Part shown: positions 27,843 to 42,301 of the stretch, one piece after another
Layout of the letters: each line of letters starts with the position of its first letter
Numbering within the stretch: the first letter of the stretch is position 1
Source of the DNA: Streptomyces iakyrus
Lineage (GTDB): Bacteria; Actinomycetota; Actinomycetes; Streptomycetales; Streptomycetaceae
Assembly (NCBI RefSeq): GCF_000717055.1
Contig: NZ_JNXI01000015.1
Span: forward strand, 1 to 64,000
DNA: 64,000 bases
Direction of reading: 5' to 3'
Position numbers and translations under genes: made by a program
Notes under the pieces: model-generated
What the model saw: only the letters and a program-made list of their open reading frames with translations
Told to the model about the DNA's origin: nothing
Databases searched by the model: none

Positions 27843-28222
27843 CGCGGCTCGGACTTATGCAGGGGGCCGCATAGGTAGCCGTTACTCACTGGTTTCGAGT
27901 GTGCAATCACCGGGCATGAGCCGTAAGCGCTGCGGGCAATGACGCTCGCCGCGCACCTCAGCGGGTCGGGCGAAGGCGCCTGTCCCGCTCCCCGGGCCGA
28001 TGGAAACCGATCTGACCGATCGCTTCGTGCGGCCCCTCCATAGCTTCCACCGCCGGCGCGGTACCCCCGCCGCACACCCGCGGTGTCCGCATGCTGGAAC
28101 GGATTATCCCGGTTCCCGAGAACCGCTCCATCATGTAACCTGCACGAAATTTTGCGATCACGCGAGGGCCAACGTCGTCCCTCGGCACTTGCACATGCCA
28201 CATGACGACGACGGGAGAGCCG
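27843..28222 (+). promoter_or_regulatory. gltB upstream region
   Basis: 380 bases without a gene between the metal-transporter stop and gltB. It is less GC-rich than its surroundings near 28085-28165. It holds an inverted repeat CGGTTC-CCGA-GAACCG at 28110-28125 and, 10 bases on, a GlnR-type box. No clear -35/-10 pair or terminator could be fixed. Confidence 0.5.
28135..28161 (+). promoter_or_regulatory. Candidate GlnR box upstream of gltB
   Basis: GTAAC-N6-GAAAT-N6-ATCAC follows the published GlnR pattern gTnAC-n6-GaAAC-n6-gTnAC in three consecutive half-sites with correct spacing. It ends 61 bases before the gltB start. This would put glutamate synthase under the nitrogen regulator GlnR. 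Confidence 0.55.
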
Positions 28223-32813
<4,591 letters not shown>

Positions 32814-32821
<8 letters not shown>

Positions 32822-34277
32822 CCCGAAGGGCTTCCTGAACCACGGGCGCGAACTCGCCAGGTCCCGCCCCGTCGAGGAGCGCGTCAAGGACTGGAACGAG
32901 GTCTACGTCCCCGGCTCGCTGCTGCCGATCATCAGCAAGCAGGCCAGCCGCTGCATGGACTGCGGTATCCCGTTCTGCCACAACGGCTGCCCGCTCGGGA
33001 ACCTGATCCCCGAGTGGAACGACTACGCCTACCGCGAGGACTGGGCGGCGGCGTCGGAGCGTCTGCACGCGACGAACAACTTCCCGGAGTTCACGGGCCG
33101 CCTGTGCCCCGCTCCCTGTGAGTCGGCGTGTGTGCTCGGCATCAACCAGCCGCCGGTCACCATCAAGAACGTCGAGGTCTCGATCATCGACAAGGCGTGG
33201 GAGACCGGGGACGTCGCCCCGCAGATCCCGGAGCGCCTGTCCGGCAAGACCGTCGCGGTCGTCGGCTCCGGCCCGGCGGGTCTCGCCGCCGCCCAGCAGC
33301 TGACCCGGGCCGGCCACACGGTCGCCGTCTACGAGCGCGCGGACCGCATCGGAGGCCTCCTCCGCTACGGCATCCCCGAGTTCAAGATGGAGAAGCGGCA
33401 CATCAACCGCCGCATCGAGCAGATGCGCGCGGAGGGCACCCGCTTCCGCACGGGCATCGAGATCGGCCGCGACCTCAAGGCCGCGGACCTGAAGAAGCGC
33501 TACGACGCGGTCGTCCTGGCCGTCGGCGCCACCACGGCCCGTGACCTGCCGGTGCCCGGCCGCGAGCTCAAGGGCATCTACCAGGCCATGGAGTACCTGC
33601 CGCTGGCCAACAAGGTCCAGGAGGGCGACTACGTCACCACTCCGATCTCGGCCGAGGGCAAGCACGTCGTGGTCATCGGCGGCGGCGACACCGGCGCGGA
33701 CTGCGTCGGCACCGCCCACCGCCAGGGCGCGGCCTCCGTCACGCAGCTGGAGATCATGCCCCGCCCGGGCGAGGAGCGGCACCCCACCAATCAGCCCTGG
33801 CCGACCTTCCCCATGCTGTACAAGGTCACCTCGGCGCACGAGGAGGGCGGCGAGCGGGTCTACTCGGTCTCGACGACCCACTTCGAGGGCGACGAGGACG
33901 GCAACGTCCAGTGGCTGCACCTCACCGAGGTGGAGTTCATCGACGGCAAGCTGACCCAGAAGCCGGGCACGGAGCGCAAGATCCCCGCCCAGCTGGTCAC
34001 GCTCGCCATGGGCTTCACCGGCACCGACCGGGAGAACGGCCTGGTCGAGCAGTTCGGTCTGGAGCTCGACGAGCGCGGCAACATCGCCCGCGACGCCGAC
34101 TTCCGGACCAACGTGCCGGGCGTGTTCGTCGCCGGTGACGCCGGCCGCGGCCAGTCGCTCATCGTGTGGGCCATCGCGGAGGGCCGCTCGGCGGCCCGCG
34201 GGGTGGACCGTGCCCTCACCGGCGCGAGCGAGCTGCCGGCGCCGATCCGTCCGACGGACCGCGCGCTGATGGTCTGA
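32814..34277 (+). CDS. gltD: Glutamate synthase small subunit
   Basis: 487-residue GOGAT beta subunit that oxidises NADPH on FAD and passes electrons through [4Fe-4S] clusters to GltB. N-terminal cluster cysteines are in [17 protein letters not shown] and [14 protein letters not shown]. The FAD-binding Rossmann motif is [15 protein letters not shown], the NADPH-binding one [15 protein letters not shown], and the second FAD motif [14 protein letters not shown]. Length is normal. ATG 32814 lies inside the end of gltB with a GGAGG ribosome site at 32800-32804, nine bases upstream, so translation is coupled. Confidence 0.97.
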
Positions 34278-34320
34278 CAGGACCTCACCAGACGTCCCGC
34301 ACAACGGGGTGCGGAACACA

Positions 34321-34370
34321 GACGGCGCCTGCCCAACTGTCCCCGACCGGACGACCGGGCAGGCGCCGTC
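34321..34370 (+). terminator. gltBD terminator
   Basis: GACGGCGCCTGCCC and GGGCAGGCGCCGTC make a 14-bp perfect stem with a 22-base loop, 43 bases after gltD and just past the end of the convergent ABC gene. Confidence 0.8.
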
Positions 34371-34378
34371 GCATGCCC

Positions 34379-35353
34379 TCAGCCGTTGCCGTTGCCGTTG
34401 CCGTGCTCGTCCGGCCACACCTGGATGTGGTCCTCCTCCAGCTCCAGCAGCACCCGGTCCGCCATGCCCAGGGCCGCCGTGTACTCGGCCGGCAGCTGGA
34501 GGCGGCCCGCCCGGTCGAGCATCGCGTACTCACGGGCCACCAGGGACTCCCGGCCCGCCTCGTCGACCTCCGTGCGGCGCAGCACCTCCGTCGAGGTGCG
34601 GCCGTCGCGGATCGCGACCGTGCGGCGGACCTCACCGGCGACCGCCTGGTCGTGCGTGACGATGACGATCGTCGTGCCCAGCTCCTCGTTGGCCCGGCGG
34701 AACGCCGCGAAGACCTGCTGCCCGGTCGCCGAGTCCAGCTCGCCGGTCGGCTCGTCGGCGAGCAGGACGGCGGGGGCGTTGGCGAGGGCGACGGCGATCG
34801 CGACGCGCTGCTGCTGACCACCGGACATCGCCTGCGGACGCCGGTCCCGGCAGTCGGCGACGCCGAGCAGCGACAGCAGCTCGTCCGCCCGTCCGGCCCG
34901 CTTCCGCCGGGAGGCGCCCGCCAGCTGCAAGGGCAGGTCGACGTTCTGAGCGGCCGTCAGATATGGCAGCAGATTGCGTGCCGTCTGCTGCCAGACGAAG
35001 CCCACCACCTCACGCCGGTACCGCAACCGCGCCTTCGCGTCCATCGCCAGCAGATCGCGGCCCGCGACCCTGGCGGCGCCCGCGGTGGGGACGTCCAGGC
35101 CCGCGAGGATGTTCATCAACGTCGACTTGCCGCTGCCGGACGCTCCCACCAGGGCCATCAACTCGCCCTCCCGCACCAGGAGATCGAGTCCCTGGAGGGC
35201 CTGCACCTCCACCGCGTCCCCGCCGCCGCGCCGGGCGAAGATCCGCACCAGCCGGTCGCAGGCGATCAGGGCGTCGTGCCCGTACGCCGGCCGGTCGCGG
35301 CGCCGGGCCACCCGCCGCTCCAGTTCCTCCAGCGACTCGGTCGTACCGTTCAT
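34379..35353 (-). CDS. ABC transporter ATPase with C-terminal AbrB-like domain
   Basis: 324-residue ATPase of the LolD/MacB/FtsE group. Walker A is GASGSGKST (residues 70-78), the signature SGGQQQR (177-183), Walker B VLLADEPTGELD (196-207) and the H-loop IVTHD. The usual protein ends near residue 255. Here a further 70 residues follow, with LDRAGRLQLPAEY-TAALGM-DRVLLELEEDHIQV (276-312), which reads like a SpoVT/AbrB swapped-hairpin domain. That fusion is inferred from pattern only. The extreme C-terminus is an (NG) repeat. ATG 35353 overlapped by the upstream permease stop; AGGAG site present. Confidence 0.88.
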   Translation of the reverse strand: MNGTTESLEELERRVARRRDRPAYGHDALIACDRLVRIFARRGGGDAVEVQALQGLDLLVREGELMALVGASGSGKSTLMNILAGLDVPTAGAARVAGRDLLAMDAKARLRYRREVVGFVWQQTARNLLPYLTAAQNVDLPLQLAGASRRKRAGRADELLSLLGVADCRDRRPQAMSGGQQQRVAIAVALANAPAVLLADEPTGELDSATGQQVFAAFRRANEELGTTIVIVTHDQAVAGEVRRTVAIRDGRTSTEVLRRTEVDEAGRESLVAREYAMLDRAGRLQLPAEYTAALGMADRVLLELEEDHIQVWPDEHGNGNGNG

Positions 35354-38082
35354 CGCATGTCTCCTGCCCTGAGGTGGCTGATCGGTGTCCGGCGCCCCGC
35401 CCACCAGGCCTGCGCGACGGCCACCGCCCCCGCAAGCAGCATCGCGCCCGCGGCCGGCAGGGCCAGCGACCACAGGTCGGTCCGCAGCACGGCATCCGGT
35501 GGCGTGACGCCGGAGGTGTCCGCCAGGGCGAGCCGGTCCAGGTCGATGCCCGGGGCGAGCAGCCCCACCGTCGCCCAGCCGACGGCCATCCCCCCGCCGG
35601 CGGCGAGCAGCGTCTGGGGCAGCGCCTCCAGGCCGAGCAGGCGCCGCCCCTGGCGGGTCGTCATACCGAGGGTGCGCAGCCGGGCCAGCAGCGCGGCCCG
35701 TTCCGGCGCGGACCGCACCAGGCCGAGCACCAGGGCGAGCAGGGCGTAGCCCGCGCCCGCGGCGACGGCCCAGAGGTAGATCCGTTCGGCACCGGCCTGC
35801 AACGGCGCGTCGGACAGCGCCGCGCGTGCCTCGCTCCGCAGGGTCACCGAGAGGCCGGAACCGGCGCCGCGCACGGCCGCCCGGAGCGCCTTGGCGTCGA
35901 GCCCGGCACCGGCCGCCAGCAGCGTCGACGGGCCGGCCGAGCCCTTCAGGCCCGCCGCGTCGACCAGGAGGAACTCGCCCTCGGGGACGGCCGGGGTGCG
36001 GGGGCGCACCGCGGTGATCCGCACCGTGAGAGGTCCGGCGTCCGTCACGATCCGGTGCGGTGCCCGCCCGAGCCGCCCGGCGACCTCCGGGGAGGCGACC
36101 GCGTCCAGCACGCCGTCCCGCATCCGCAGCCGGCCGGCCTCGAAGCCGCCGAGTCCCATCCGCCCGGCCAGCTCCCCGTACGACTCCGGCTCGACCCCGG
36201 CCACGGTCAGCGACCGCGCCTCGTCGGACCCGCCCTCGGAGGCGAACTCGACCCTCACGCCCGTCACCTGCCGCACGCCCGCCACATCCTCCACCGACCG
36301 CGCCAGCCCCGCGGGGAGCGGCGAACCGTCGGGGGTGGCGATCAGCGCGTCCGCGCCCGTCTCCAGCAGCGCGGCCCGGTCCCGGGCGTCCGCCACGCCC
36401 GCCAGCACGGAGCCCCCGAACGCGGCCGTCGTCAGGGCCGTCAGCAGGGCGAGCAGGGGGAGCGTGGCGACCGCCGACGGTGAGCGGCCCGCGCGGGCCA
36501 GCGACAGGAACCCCACCACCCCGCGCAGCCGCCCGGCCGGGCCCGCGGCCCACCGCAGGGGCAGCGGGAACAGGCGGACGAGGACCAGCGCCGCCACCAG
36601 GGCGACGAGCACCGGGGCGGCGCTCACCAGCAGGTCTCCGTCCCCGGACGGGCCGCGGCGGCGCAGCGTCAGCACCGAGCCGACGGCCAGCACCAGCAGG
36701 GTCAGTTCGGCGACCGTGCGACGCCCGCCGGGCCTGGCCAGGGCCAGGTCGTCACGCCCCCGGTGCGCCCGCGGTCTGCGATGCGCCACCGCCGCACGCA
36801 CCGGCAGCGCTGTGCAGGCAAGCAGCGCCACGGCACCCGCCCCGAGCACGGCGGGCAGCAGCCGGGCCTCGTCCACGACGAGCACGGCGAGCAGCAGACC
36901 GCACGCCGCCGCGGGCACCGCCGGCACCGCGTTCTCGGCCAGCAGCCGCCCGGCGATGCCGCGCAGGGAGCCGCCCCTGGCCCGCATCAGGGCGAGTTCC
37001 CCCTCCCGGCGGGCGGCGGCCAGGCCACCGCTCATCACCAGGACGACGAAGGCCACCGCGGTGATCCCGAAGGCCGCCACGGCGACCACCGGCGCGACGG
37101 CGTCACGCGTCTCCGCGAAGGCGCCCACGACCTGCTCCAAGCCGGTGGACAGCTGCGCCGTCGGACCGGCGACGCCGCGCATCCGCACCAGGGCGGGCCC
37201 GTCCTCCAGGGACGCGATCCGGTCGGTCAGGGCCGCGGTGTCCGACCCGGCCAGGCGCCCGGTCGCGGGCGCGAACCGCCAGTACCGCTCCGGCTCTCCC
37301 TGACCGCCGAGCAGGGCCGGGGCGGCATCCGGCGCCAGCAGGACTCCCGCCTCCCAGTAGAACTGCGGCGGCCGGCCGCCGTTGCTCGCCATGGCCGGTG
37401 TCCGCAGGACCGGCTCAGCGGACCAGTAGCTCCGCTCCGGATGCCGGGGCTGGAGGATGCCGGTGACGCGGACGGTCAGGGGGCCGTCCGTGAAGCCGTC
37501 CAGCGTGAGCGTGGAGCCGGCCCGCAGCCGCAGCGTGCGGGCCGTGTCGGCGGTCACGGCCCCTTCCACCGCCCGGGTGTCCACGCTCACCGAAGCGTCT
37601 GCAGTGGGCAGCCGGCCCTCCCGCACGGTGGCGTGACCGGCCGCTCCCGACTGCGCGAGCAGGGTGAAGCGGGGCAGCAGCCCGTCGGGCCGGGGCAGCC
37701 ACGGGTCCAGCGCCTGCAAGCTCTTGCCGGTCCGCACCCCGTACGCCGACTCGGCCGGGTCCACCCGCAGCGGCTCGGGCAGCAGCGCCCGCGCCCGGCC
37801 GTAGACCGCCGCGAGCGCCTCCGGCCGGACCTCGTCGGCCCGGGCCTCCTCCGGACGGTTGAGACCGGGCTGCTCCGTCTTCAGCTCCAGCACGGTCGAC
37901 TCGGGGGCGGCGGTCGCGACGGCCCCGCGCAGCCCGTCCGTCTCGTACGCCTCCACGGCCCTCGGCAGGACGGCCGCGAGGAACGCCGTGACCAGCACCA
38001 GCACACCGAAGACGACGGCGGGCCAGGGCGCGGCCCGCAGCCGGGTCCGCACCCAGGAGGCTCCCTGCGCGTTCGGCGGCAT
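35350..38082 (-). CDS. FtsX-like ABC permease
   Basis: 910-residue membrane protein with the MacB/FtsX type layout: an N-terminal transmembrane segment (WPAVVFGVLVLVTAFLAAVLP), a large extracellular region, a central block of transmembrane helices (residues about 330-540) and a second FtsX core near the C-terminus (LWAVAAGAGYALLALVLGLV). FtsX cytoplasmic-turn motifs are seen as ARREGELALMRARGGS and LRTLGMTTRQGRRLL. Members of this family act as mechanotransmitters or export lipoproteins and peptides with the paired ATPase. ATG 38082 starts one base after the upstream permease stop. Confidence 0.87.
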   Translation of the reverse strand: MPPNAQGASWVRTRLRAAPWPAVVFGVLVLVTAFLAAVLPRAVEAYETDGLRGAVATAAPESTVLELKTEQPGLNRPEEARADEVRPEALAAVYGRARALLPEPLRVDPAESAYGVRTGKSLQALDPWLPRPDGLLPRFTLLAQSGAAGHATVREGRLPTADASVSVDTRAVEGAVTADTARTLRLRAGSTLTLDGFTDGPLTVRVTGILQPRHPERSYWSAEPVLRTPAMASNGGRPPQFYWEAGVLLAPDAAPALLGGQGEPERYWRFAPATGRLAGSDTAALTDRIASLEDGPALVRMRGVAGPTAQLSTGLEQVVGAFAETRDAVAPVVAVAAFGITAVAFVVLVMSGGLAAARREGELALMRARGGSLRGIAGRLLAENAVPAVPAAACGLLLAVLVVDEARLLPAVLGAGAVALLACTALPVRAAVAHRRPRAHRGRDDLALARPGGRRTVAELTLLVLAVGSVLTLRRRGPSGDGDLLVSAAPVLVALVAALVLVRLFPLPLRWAAGPAGRLRGVVGFLSLARAGRSPSAVATLPLLALLTALTTAAFGGSVLAGVADARDRAALLETGADALIATPDGSPLPAGLARSVEDVAGVRQVTGVRVEFASEGGSDEARSLTVAGVEPESYGELAGRMGLGGFEAGRLRMRDGVLDAVASPEVAGRLGRAPHRIVTDAGPLTVRITAVRPRTPAVPEGEFLLVDAAGLKGSAGPSTLLAAGAGLDAKALRAAVRGAGSGLSVTLRSEARAALSDAPLQAGAERIYLWAVAAGAGYALLALVLGLVRSAPERAALLARLRTLGMTTRQGRRLLGLEALPQTLLAAGGGMAVGWATVGLLAPGIDLDRLALADTSGVTPPDAVLRTDLWSLALPAAGAMLLAGAVAVAQAWWAGRRTPISHLRAGDMR

Positions 38083-38083
38083 C

Positions 38084-41000
38084 TCAGTCCTCCCCCTGGT
38101 GGCGGAGCGCGACGGCCGGCTCGGCACGGCGCAGCGCCGACGCGACGGTGATCAGCAGCAGCGGGGCGGCCACCCCGGCGAGGAGCAGGGCCACCTGAGG
38201 CACCGGCAGTTCGACGAGGACCGGCGGGACAGGCCGTGCGGCACCGGAGGTCAGCACGATCAGCGGGACGACGGCCCGGGTCAGGACGGTGCCGAGGCCG
38301 AGCCCGGCGAGCAGCCCGGCACCGATGAGCAGGCTCTGCTCCGTCGCGACCAGCCGGGCGAGATCCCGGCGGGGCGCGCCCAGGGCGCGCAGCACCGCGA
38401 ACTCCGCGGACCGCTCCCGCCGCGCACCGGCGGCACTCACCGCGAACCCCCCGGCGGCCAGGGCCGCGGCGGCCACCGCCACCGCCGTCAGCGCCGAACG
38501 CGGCCCGGCGCCGAGCGGATCCCGCAGCAGCTCGGCCGTGGCCTCGTCCCGCACCAGCACCTGCCCGGGGTCGAGGTCGGGGCGCGCCCTGAGCGATGCG
38601 GCGACCTCGGCCTCCTTGCCCGGGGCGGTGCTCACCCACCACTCGGTGGGCGTGAGCGGCGTACTGGCCCGCTGCGCCAGCACGGCGTCGACGGCCCGCA
38701 GATCCAGCAGCAGCGCCCCGCCGGACAGGGTCTCCCCGGCCAGGTCGGTGGCGGCGGTCGGCAGCTCCTGGACCGCCCGCACGATCCGCACCCGCAGCTG
38801 CTCCCCGGACAGCGGTACGTCGATGGTGTCGCCGGGCCGGGCCCCCGCCGCCCGCAGGAAGTCCCGGCTCGCGACGGCGGAGAGGCCGCGCGGCACCTCG
38901 GCGCCGGTGGTGTCGACCCGGACGGTGTAGACCGGCTGGGCACCGTAGCCGTCACCGCGGTCGGCGCCCGTGCCGTACGACACGGCCAGCGGCGCACTCC
39001 CGGACGCGCCGGGCCTGGTGGTCGCACGGGCGACGACCTCTCCGTTCTGCGTCACGACCCGGCTGCCCTGCCAGCGCGTCCCGGCCGCGATGCCGACGGT
39101 CCGCGCGGAGCCGTCGCCGCCGGTGGCGAGCAGCCGCTCGACGGTGAACCGGTGCCGCTCGGCGCGCCCGGCGGGAGAGGTGTCGTCGAGCTGCAACCCG
39201 GTCAGCCGCAACGGCCCGGCCGGGGCCGCCCGGCGGCCCGCCGCGGTCGCGTCCAGGTCGAGCGCCACCCGGTGACTCCGGCCGTCCACCGGGACGCTGC
39301 CGCCGCCCAGCCGGTACGCGATGCCGTACCGGTCCTCCACGACCACCGTGAGCAGCGGTGCGCGATCGGAGGGGGAGCGCTTCGTCCGGGCCCCCTCGTC
39401 GGCGATCCGCACGTCGAGGGCGATCCGCCGGGTGCCGTCGGGAAGCCGCACGGCCCGGTCCCCCTCCGGCGCGGGCGGTGTCAGGGCCCGCAGCAGACGC
39501 CCCGGGGGCTCCTCGGCGAGGTCGCCGCGCAGGAGCATCCCGTCCCGGGTGCGCTCCGTGTCCAGGGCGAGGACCGTCGCCCGGCGGTCCCCGGAGAGGC
39601 TCAGCGTGGTGCGGTGCGCGGGAGCGGCGGCCACGGCGCCGGGCAGCGAGGCGTACAGACCCGTCTGCCCGGGGCTGCCCGGCCGGTAGTCGAGGACCCG
39701 CACGGAGGCGCCCGTCCGGAAGTCGGCCTGGTCCTCCTGCGACCGGTCCCAGGACGCACCGTGCCCGATCGCCAGCATGCCCGTCGCCACCGCGATGACC
39801 AGCAGCAACACCGGCCCCGCCCCCCGCAGCGGACGCCGGCTGAACTGCCAGCCCGCCAACGCCGCCGGCAGTCCGCGCCCGCTCGCCGACCGCCGCTCCG
39901 CGAGCCGGGCCACGAACGGCAGCAGACGCAGCGTCAGGACCGTGCCCGCCAGCAGCGCCAGCGCGGGCGCCGCCACCAGCAGCGGATCGATGCCCAGCTC
40001 CCCGGCCCGGTCCCGGCTGAGCACGCCGCCGCCGGTCGCGTCGGTCTGCCGGTCCAGCTGCCAGTACGCCACGCCCGCGATCAGCAGCAGCGCCACATCG
40101 GCTCCGGCCCGCACGGGCGCGGCCGACGTCGCGGCCCGGACCCGCCGCAGCCGTACCGGAGTTCCCGCCGTCGCCGCCAGCGCGGGCGCCACCACCGCCA
40201 TCGCGCAGGCCGCCGCCACCCCGCCCGCGACCAGCCACACCCCGCCCGCCGGGGCGGCGCTGAGCCGCAGCCCGATCCCGTCGAGCGAGGACCACCGGGC
40301 GAGCAGCCGGGCCAGCGGGCCGGACAGCAGCGCGGCACAGACGGCGGCGGGGACCGCCAGCAGCAGCGCCTCCAGCGCGGCGAGCGAGGCGATCCGGCCA
40401 CGCGATCCGCCCCTGGCCCGCAGCAGCTCGGTTTCCCCCGCCCGTTCACTGCCCAGCAGCCTCGCCACCAGCAGCAGCGCGTACCCGGCGAGCAGCACCA
40501 GCTGCACCGAGACGATCAGCAGCGTCGACCGGGACACCAGCAGGCCCCGCTCGGTCCGGTCGAGCACCTCGGGCAGCCCCGTGCGCACGTCCGCGTCGCC
40601 CCCGAGCGCCGGGTCGTCGCGCAGCGCCCCGGCCGCGCGGACCGCCGCCGAGCGGAGCGCGCCGATGCCATCGGTCGTCAGGGAGCCGAAACCGGCCGTC
40701 GCAACCCAGCCGGTGGCGTCCTCGGAGGCGCGACCGGAGGCGAGCACCGACCCGTGCGTCAGCAGCGGCCCGTACGTCGTGAAGGCGACCGTGCGGATGC
40801 CCCGGCCGCCGAGGGCGTCGGCCTGCCAGTACGGATCGGAACCGTCGGCCGCCCGGTACACCCCCGTCACCCGGACCCGGAGCGGATCGCCGCCCAGCCG
40901 GTCGGTGAGCGTGAGCCGCGCTCCGGGCCGCAGCTTCAGCCGGTCGGCGGCCGCCTCGGGCAGGGCCACCGGCACAGCGGCCGTACGGGACGCCGGGGCC

Positions 41001-41419
41001 GGGCCCGGCAGGGCGCCCGTGAGCAGCCGGATCCGTGACACGTCGAGGGCGGCGAGGTGCGTGAGGTCGGGCTCCCCGGCGCGGGCCTCGGCGCTCTGCA
41101 GGGACCTGGGCAGCGCGTAAGGCCCGGACCGCTCCAGTCTGCGCACGGTCACCGGCAGCCCGCCGAAGGCGTCCCGCGCCCCGCGCACCACCGCCCGCTG
41201 CGCCGCGTCCCGCCGCTCCCGGGGCACGTCCGCCTCGACGACGAGGGAGGCGGAGGCCGCGGCCCGGCCGCCCAGGGCGCCGCGCAGCGCCGCGTTCCCG
41301 ACGGAGCCGGAGTAGGCCGTCAGGGCGGCGAGCACCGAGGTGGTCAGCAGGACGGCGAGGAGGGCGGCCGTGAGCAGCAGCCGGTGCGCGCGCAGGCGCA
41401 GCAGCAGTAAGCCCGTCAC
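38084..41419 (-). CDS. Large FtsX-like ABC permease
   Basis: 1111-residue membrane protein, a second FtsX-type permease of the same operon. It has an N-terminal helix (LLLTAALLAVLLTTSVLAALTA), an extracellular domain to about residue 300, a first FtsX core (residues about 310-560) with SERAGETELLRARGGSRGR, and a second core at the end with ERSAEFAVLRALGAPRRDLARL and a last TM segment before the terminus. I use GTG 41419 (GGGGGAAG upstream), 25 codons inside the longest frame. With the shorter permease and the ATPase it likely forms one heteromeric transporter. Substrate unknown. Confidence 0.86.
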   Translation of the reverse strand: MTGLLLLRLRAHRLLLTAALLAVLLTTSVLAALTAYSGSVGNAALRGALGGRAAASASLVVEADVPRERRDAAQRAVVRGARDAFGGLPVTVRRLERSGPYALPRSLQSAEARAGEPDLTHLAALDVSRIRLLTGALPGPAPASRTAAVPVALPEAAADRLKLRPGARLTLTDRLGGDPLRVRVTGVYRAADGSDPYWQADALGGRGIRTVAFTTYGPLLTHGSVLASGRASEDATGWVATAGFGSLTTDGIGALRSAAVRAAGALRDDPALGGDADVRTGLPEVLDRTERGLLVSRSTLLIVSVQLVLLAGYALLLVARLLGSERAGETELLRARGGSRGRIASLAALEALLLAVPAAVCAALLSGPLARLLARWSSLDGIGLRLSAAPAGGVWLVAGGVAAACAMAVVAPALAATAGTPVRLRRVRAATSAAPVRAGADVALLLIAGVAYWQLDRQTDATGGGVLSRDRAGELGIDPLLVAAPALALLAGTVLTLRLLPFVARLAERRSASGRGLPAALAGWQFSRRPLRGAGPVLLLVIAVATGMLAIGHGASWDRSQEDQADFRTGASVRVLDYRPGSPGQTGLYASLPGAVAAAPAHRTTLSLSGDRRATVLALDTERTRDGMLLRGDLAEEPPGRLLRALTPPAPEGDRAVRLPDGTRRIALDVRIADEGARTKRSPSDRAPLLTVVVEDRYGIAYRLGGGSVPVDGRSHRVALDLDATAAGRRAAPAGPLRLTGLQLDDTSPAGRAERHRFTVERLLATGGDGSARTVGIAAGTRWQGSRVVTQNGEVVARATTRPGASGSAPLAVSYGTGADRGDGYGAQPVYTVRVDTTGAEVPRGLSAVASRDFLRAAGARPGDTIDVPLSGEQLRVRIVRAVQELPTAATDLAGETLSGGALLLDLRAVDAVLAQRASTPLTPTEWWVSTAPGKEAEVAASLRARPDLDPGQVLVRDEATAELLRDPLGAGPRSALTAVAVAAAALAAGGFAVSAAGARRERSAEFAVLRALGAPRRDLARLVATEQSLLIGAGLLAGLGLGTVLTRAVVPLIVLTSGAARPVPPVLVELPVPQVALLLAGVAAPLLLITVASALRRAEPAVALRHQGED

Positions 41420-41520
41420 TCTTCCCCCACCCGATGCACGCGCCTCAGAGCCCCAACCCGGCATGCATATCACGGAGTTACCCGCCCGGCACATGAGTTC
41501 GAACGCGGGTCGTCCGGCTC

Positions 41521-41550
41521 TTGACCATGCGGACCGGTTCCGTATGGGAT
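41521..41550 (+). promoter_or_regulatory. Promoter for the divergent ABC ATPase
   Basis: TTGACC (41521-41526) and TGGGAT (41545-41550) are spaced 18 bases. The ATG at 41554 follows by 3 bases and ATG 41557 by 6, with no ribosome site, which fits a leaderless transcript. Confidence 0.55.
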
Positions 41551-41553
41551 GCG

Positions 41554-42288
41554 ATGATGACCGAGAACACCAGTCCGCAAACCGGCGCCGCCCTCGCCGA
41601 CGACGCGGCCGGCGGGCCGATGCTGCGGGTGGAGGACCTGCACCACTCCTACGGCTCCGGGGCCGCCGCCGTGCACGCGCTGCGCGGGGCCTCCTTCACC
41701 GTCCGGAGCGGGGAACTGGTCGCTCTCAAGGGCCGTTCGGGCTCCGGCAAGTCGACGCTGCTCCATCTGATCGGCGGCCTCGACACCCCGCAGAGCGGCC
41801 GGATCGTCCTCGGCGGCACCGACCTGTCGGCGCTGGGCGAGAGCGAGCAGCTGGAACTGCGCCGCGACCGGATCGGTTTCGTCTTCCAGTCCTTCGGGCT
41901 CATCCCCATCCTCACCGCCGCCGAGAACGTGGGCGTGCCGCTGCGGCTGCGCCGGGCTGAGCCGCGCGAACGCGAGGAGCGGGTGGCGCTGCTGCTGGCC
42001 CTGGTGGGGCTCGCCGGCCATGAGACGCAGCGGCCCGCCGAGCTGTCCGGCGGACAGCAGCAGCGGGTCGCCATCGCCCGGGCCCTCGCCAACCGGCCGG
42101 CCCTGCTGCTCGCCGACGAGCCGACCGGCCAGCTCGACGCCGCCACCGGCCTGGCGGTGATGGAACTGCTGCGGGCCGTGGTCCGCAGCGAGCGCGTCAC
42201 GGCCCTCGTGGCCACCCACGACCCCCAACTCCTCGGCCTGGCCGACCGGGTGCTGGAGCTGAACGACGGGGTGGTCGTCGAGGGGTGA
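41554..42288 (+). CDS. ABC transporter ATP-binding protein (LolD/MacB type)
   Basis: 244-residue ATPase. Walker A is GRSGSGKST, Q-loop VFQSFGLIPIL, signature LSGGQQQR, Walker B LLLADEPTGQLD and H-loop VATHD. The 20 residues before the first strand are a flexible polar leader. It is divergent from the two FtsX permeases and has no permease of its own nearby, so it may be an alternative ATPase for them or work with an unlinked partner. ATG 41554 or 41557 can start it; the promoter just upstream suggests a leaderless message. Confidence 0.88.
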   Translation: MMTENTSPQTGAALADDAAGGPMLRVEDLHHSYGSGAAAVHALRGASFTVRSGELVALKGRSGSGKSTLLHLIGGLDTPQSGRIVLGGTDLSALGESEQLELRRDRIGFVFQSFGLIPILTAAENVGVPLRLRRAEPREREERVALLLALVGLAGHETQRPAELSGGQQQRVAIARALANRPALLLADEPTGQLDAATGLAVMELLRAVVRSERVTALVATHDPQLLGLADRVLELNDGVVVEG

Positions 42289-42301
42289 GAGGATGCGGGC
42301 C

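Noticed and set aside
37859..41038. A 1059-residue plus-strand frame opposite the FtsX genes
   Set aside because: Arg/Gly/Pro/Gln-rich shadow of the two permease genes; no ribosome site or domain.
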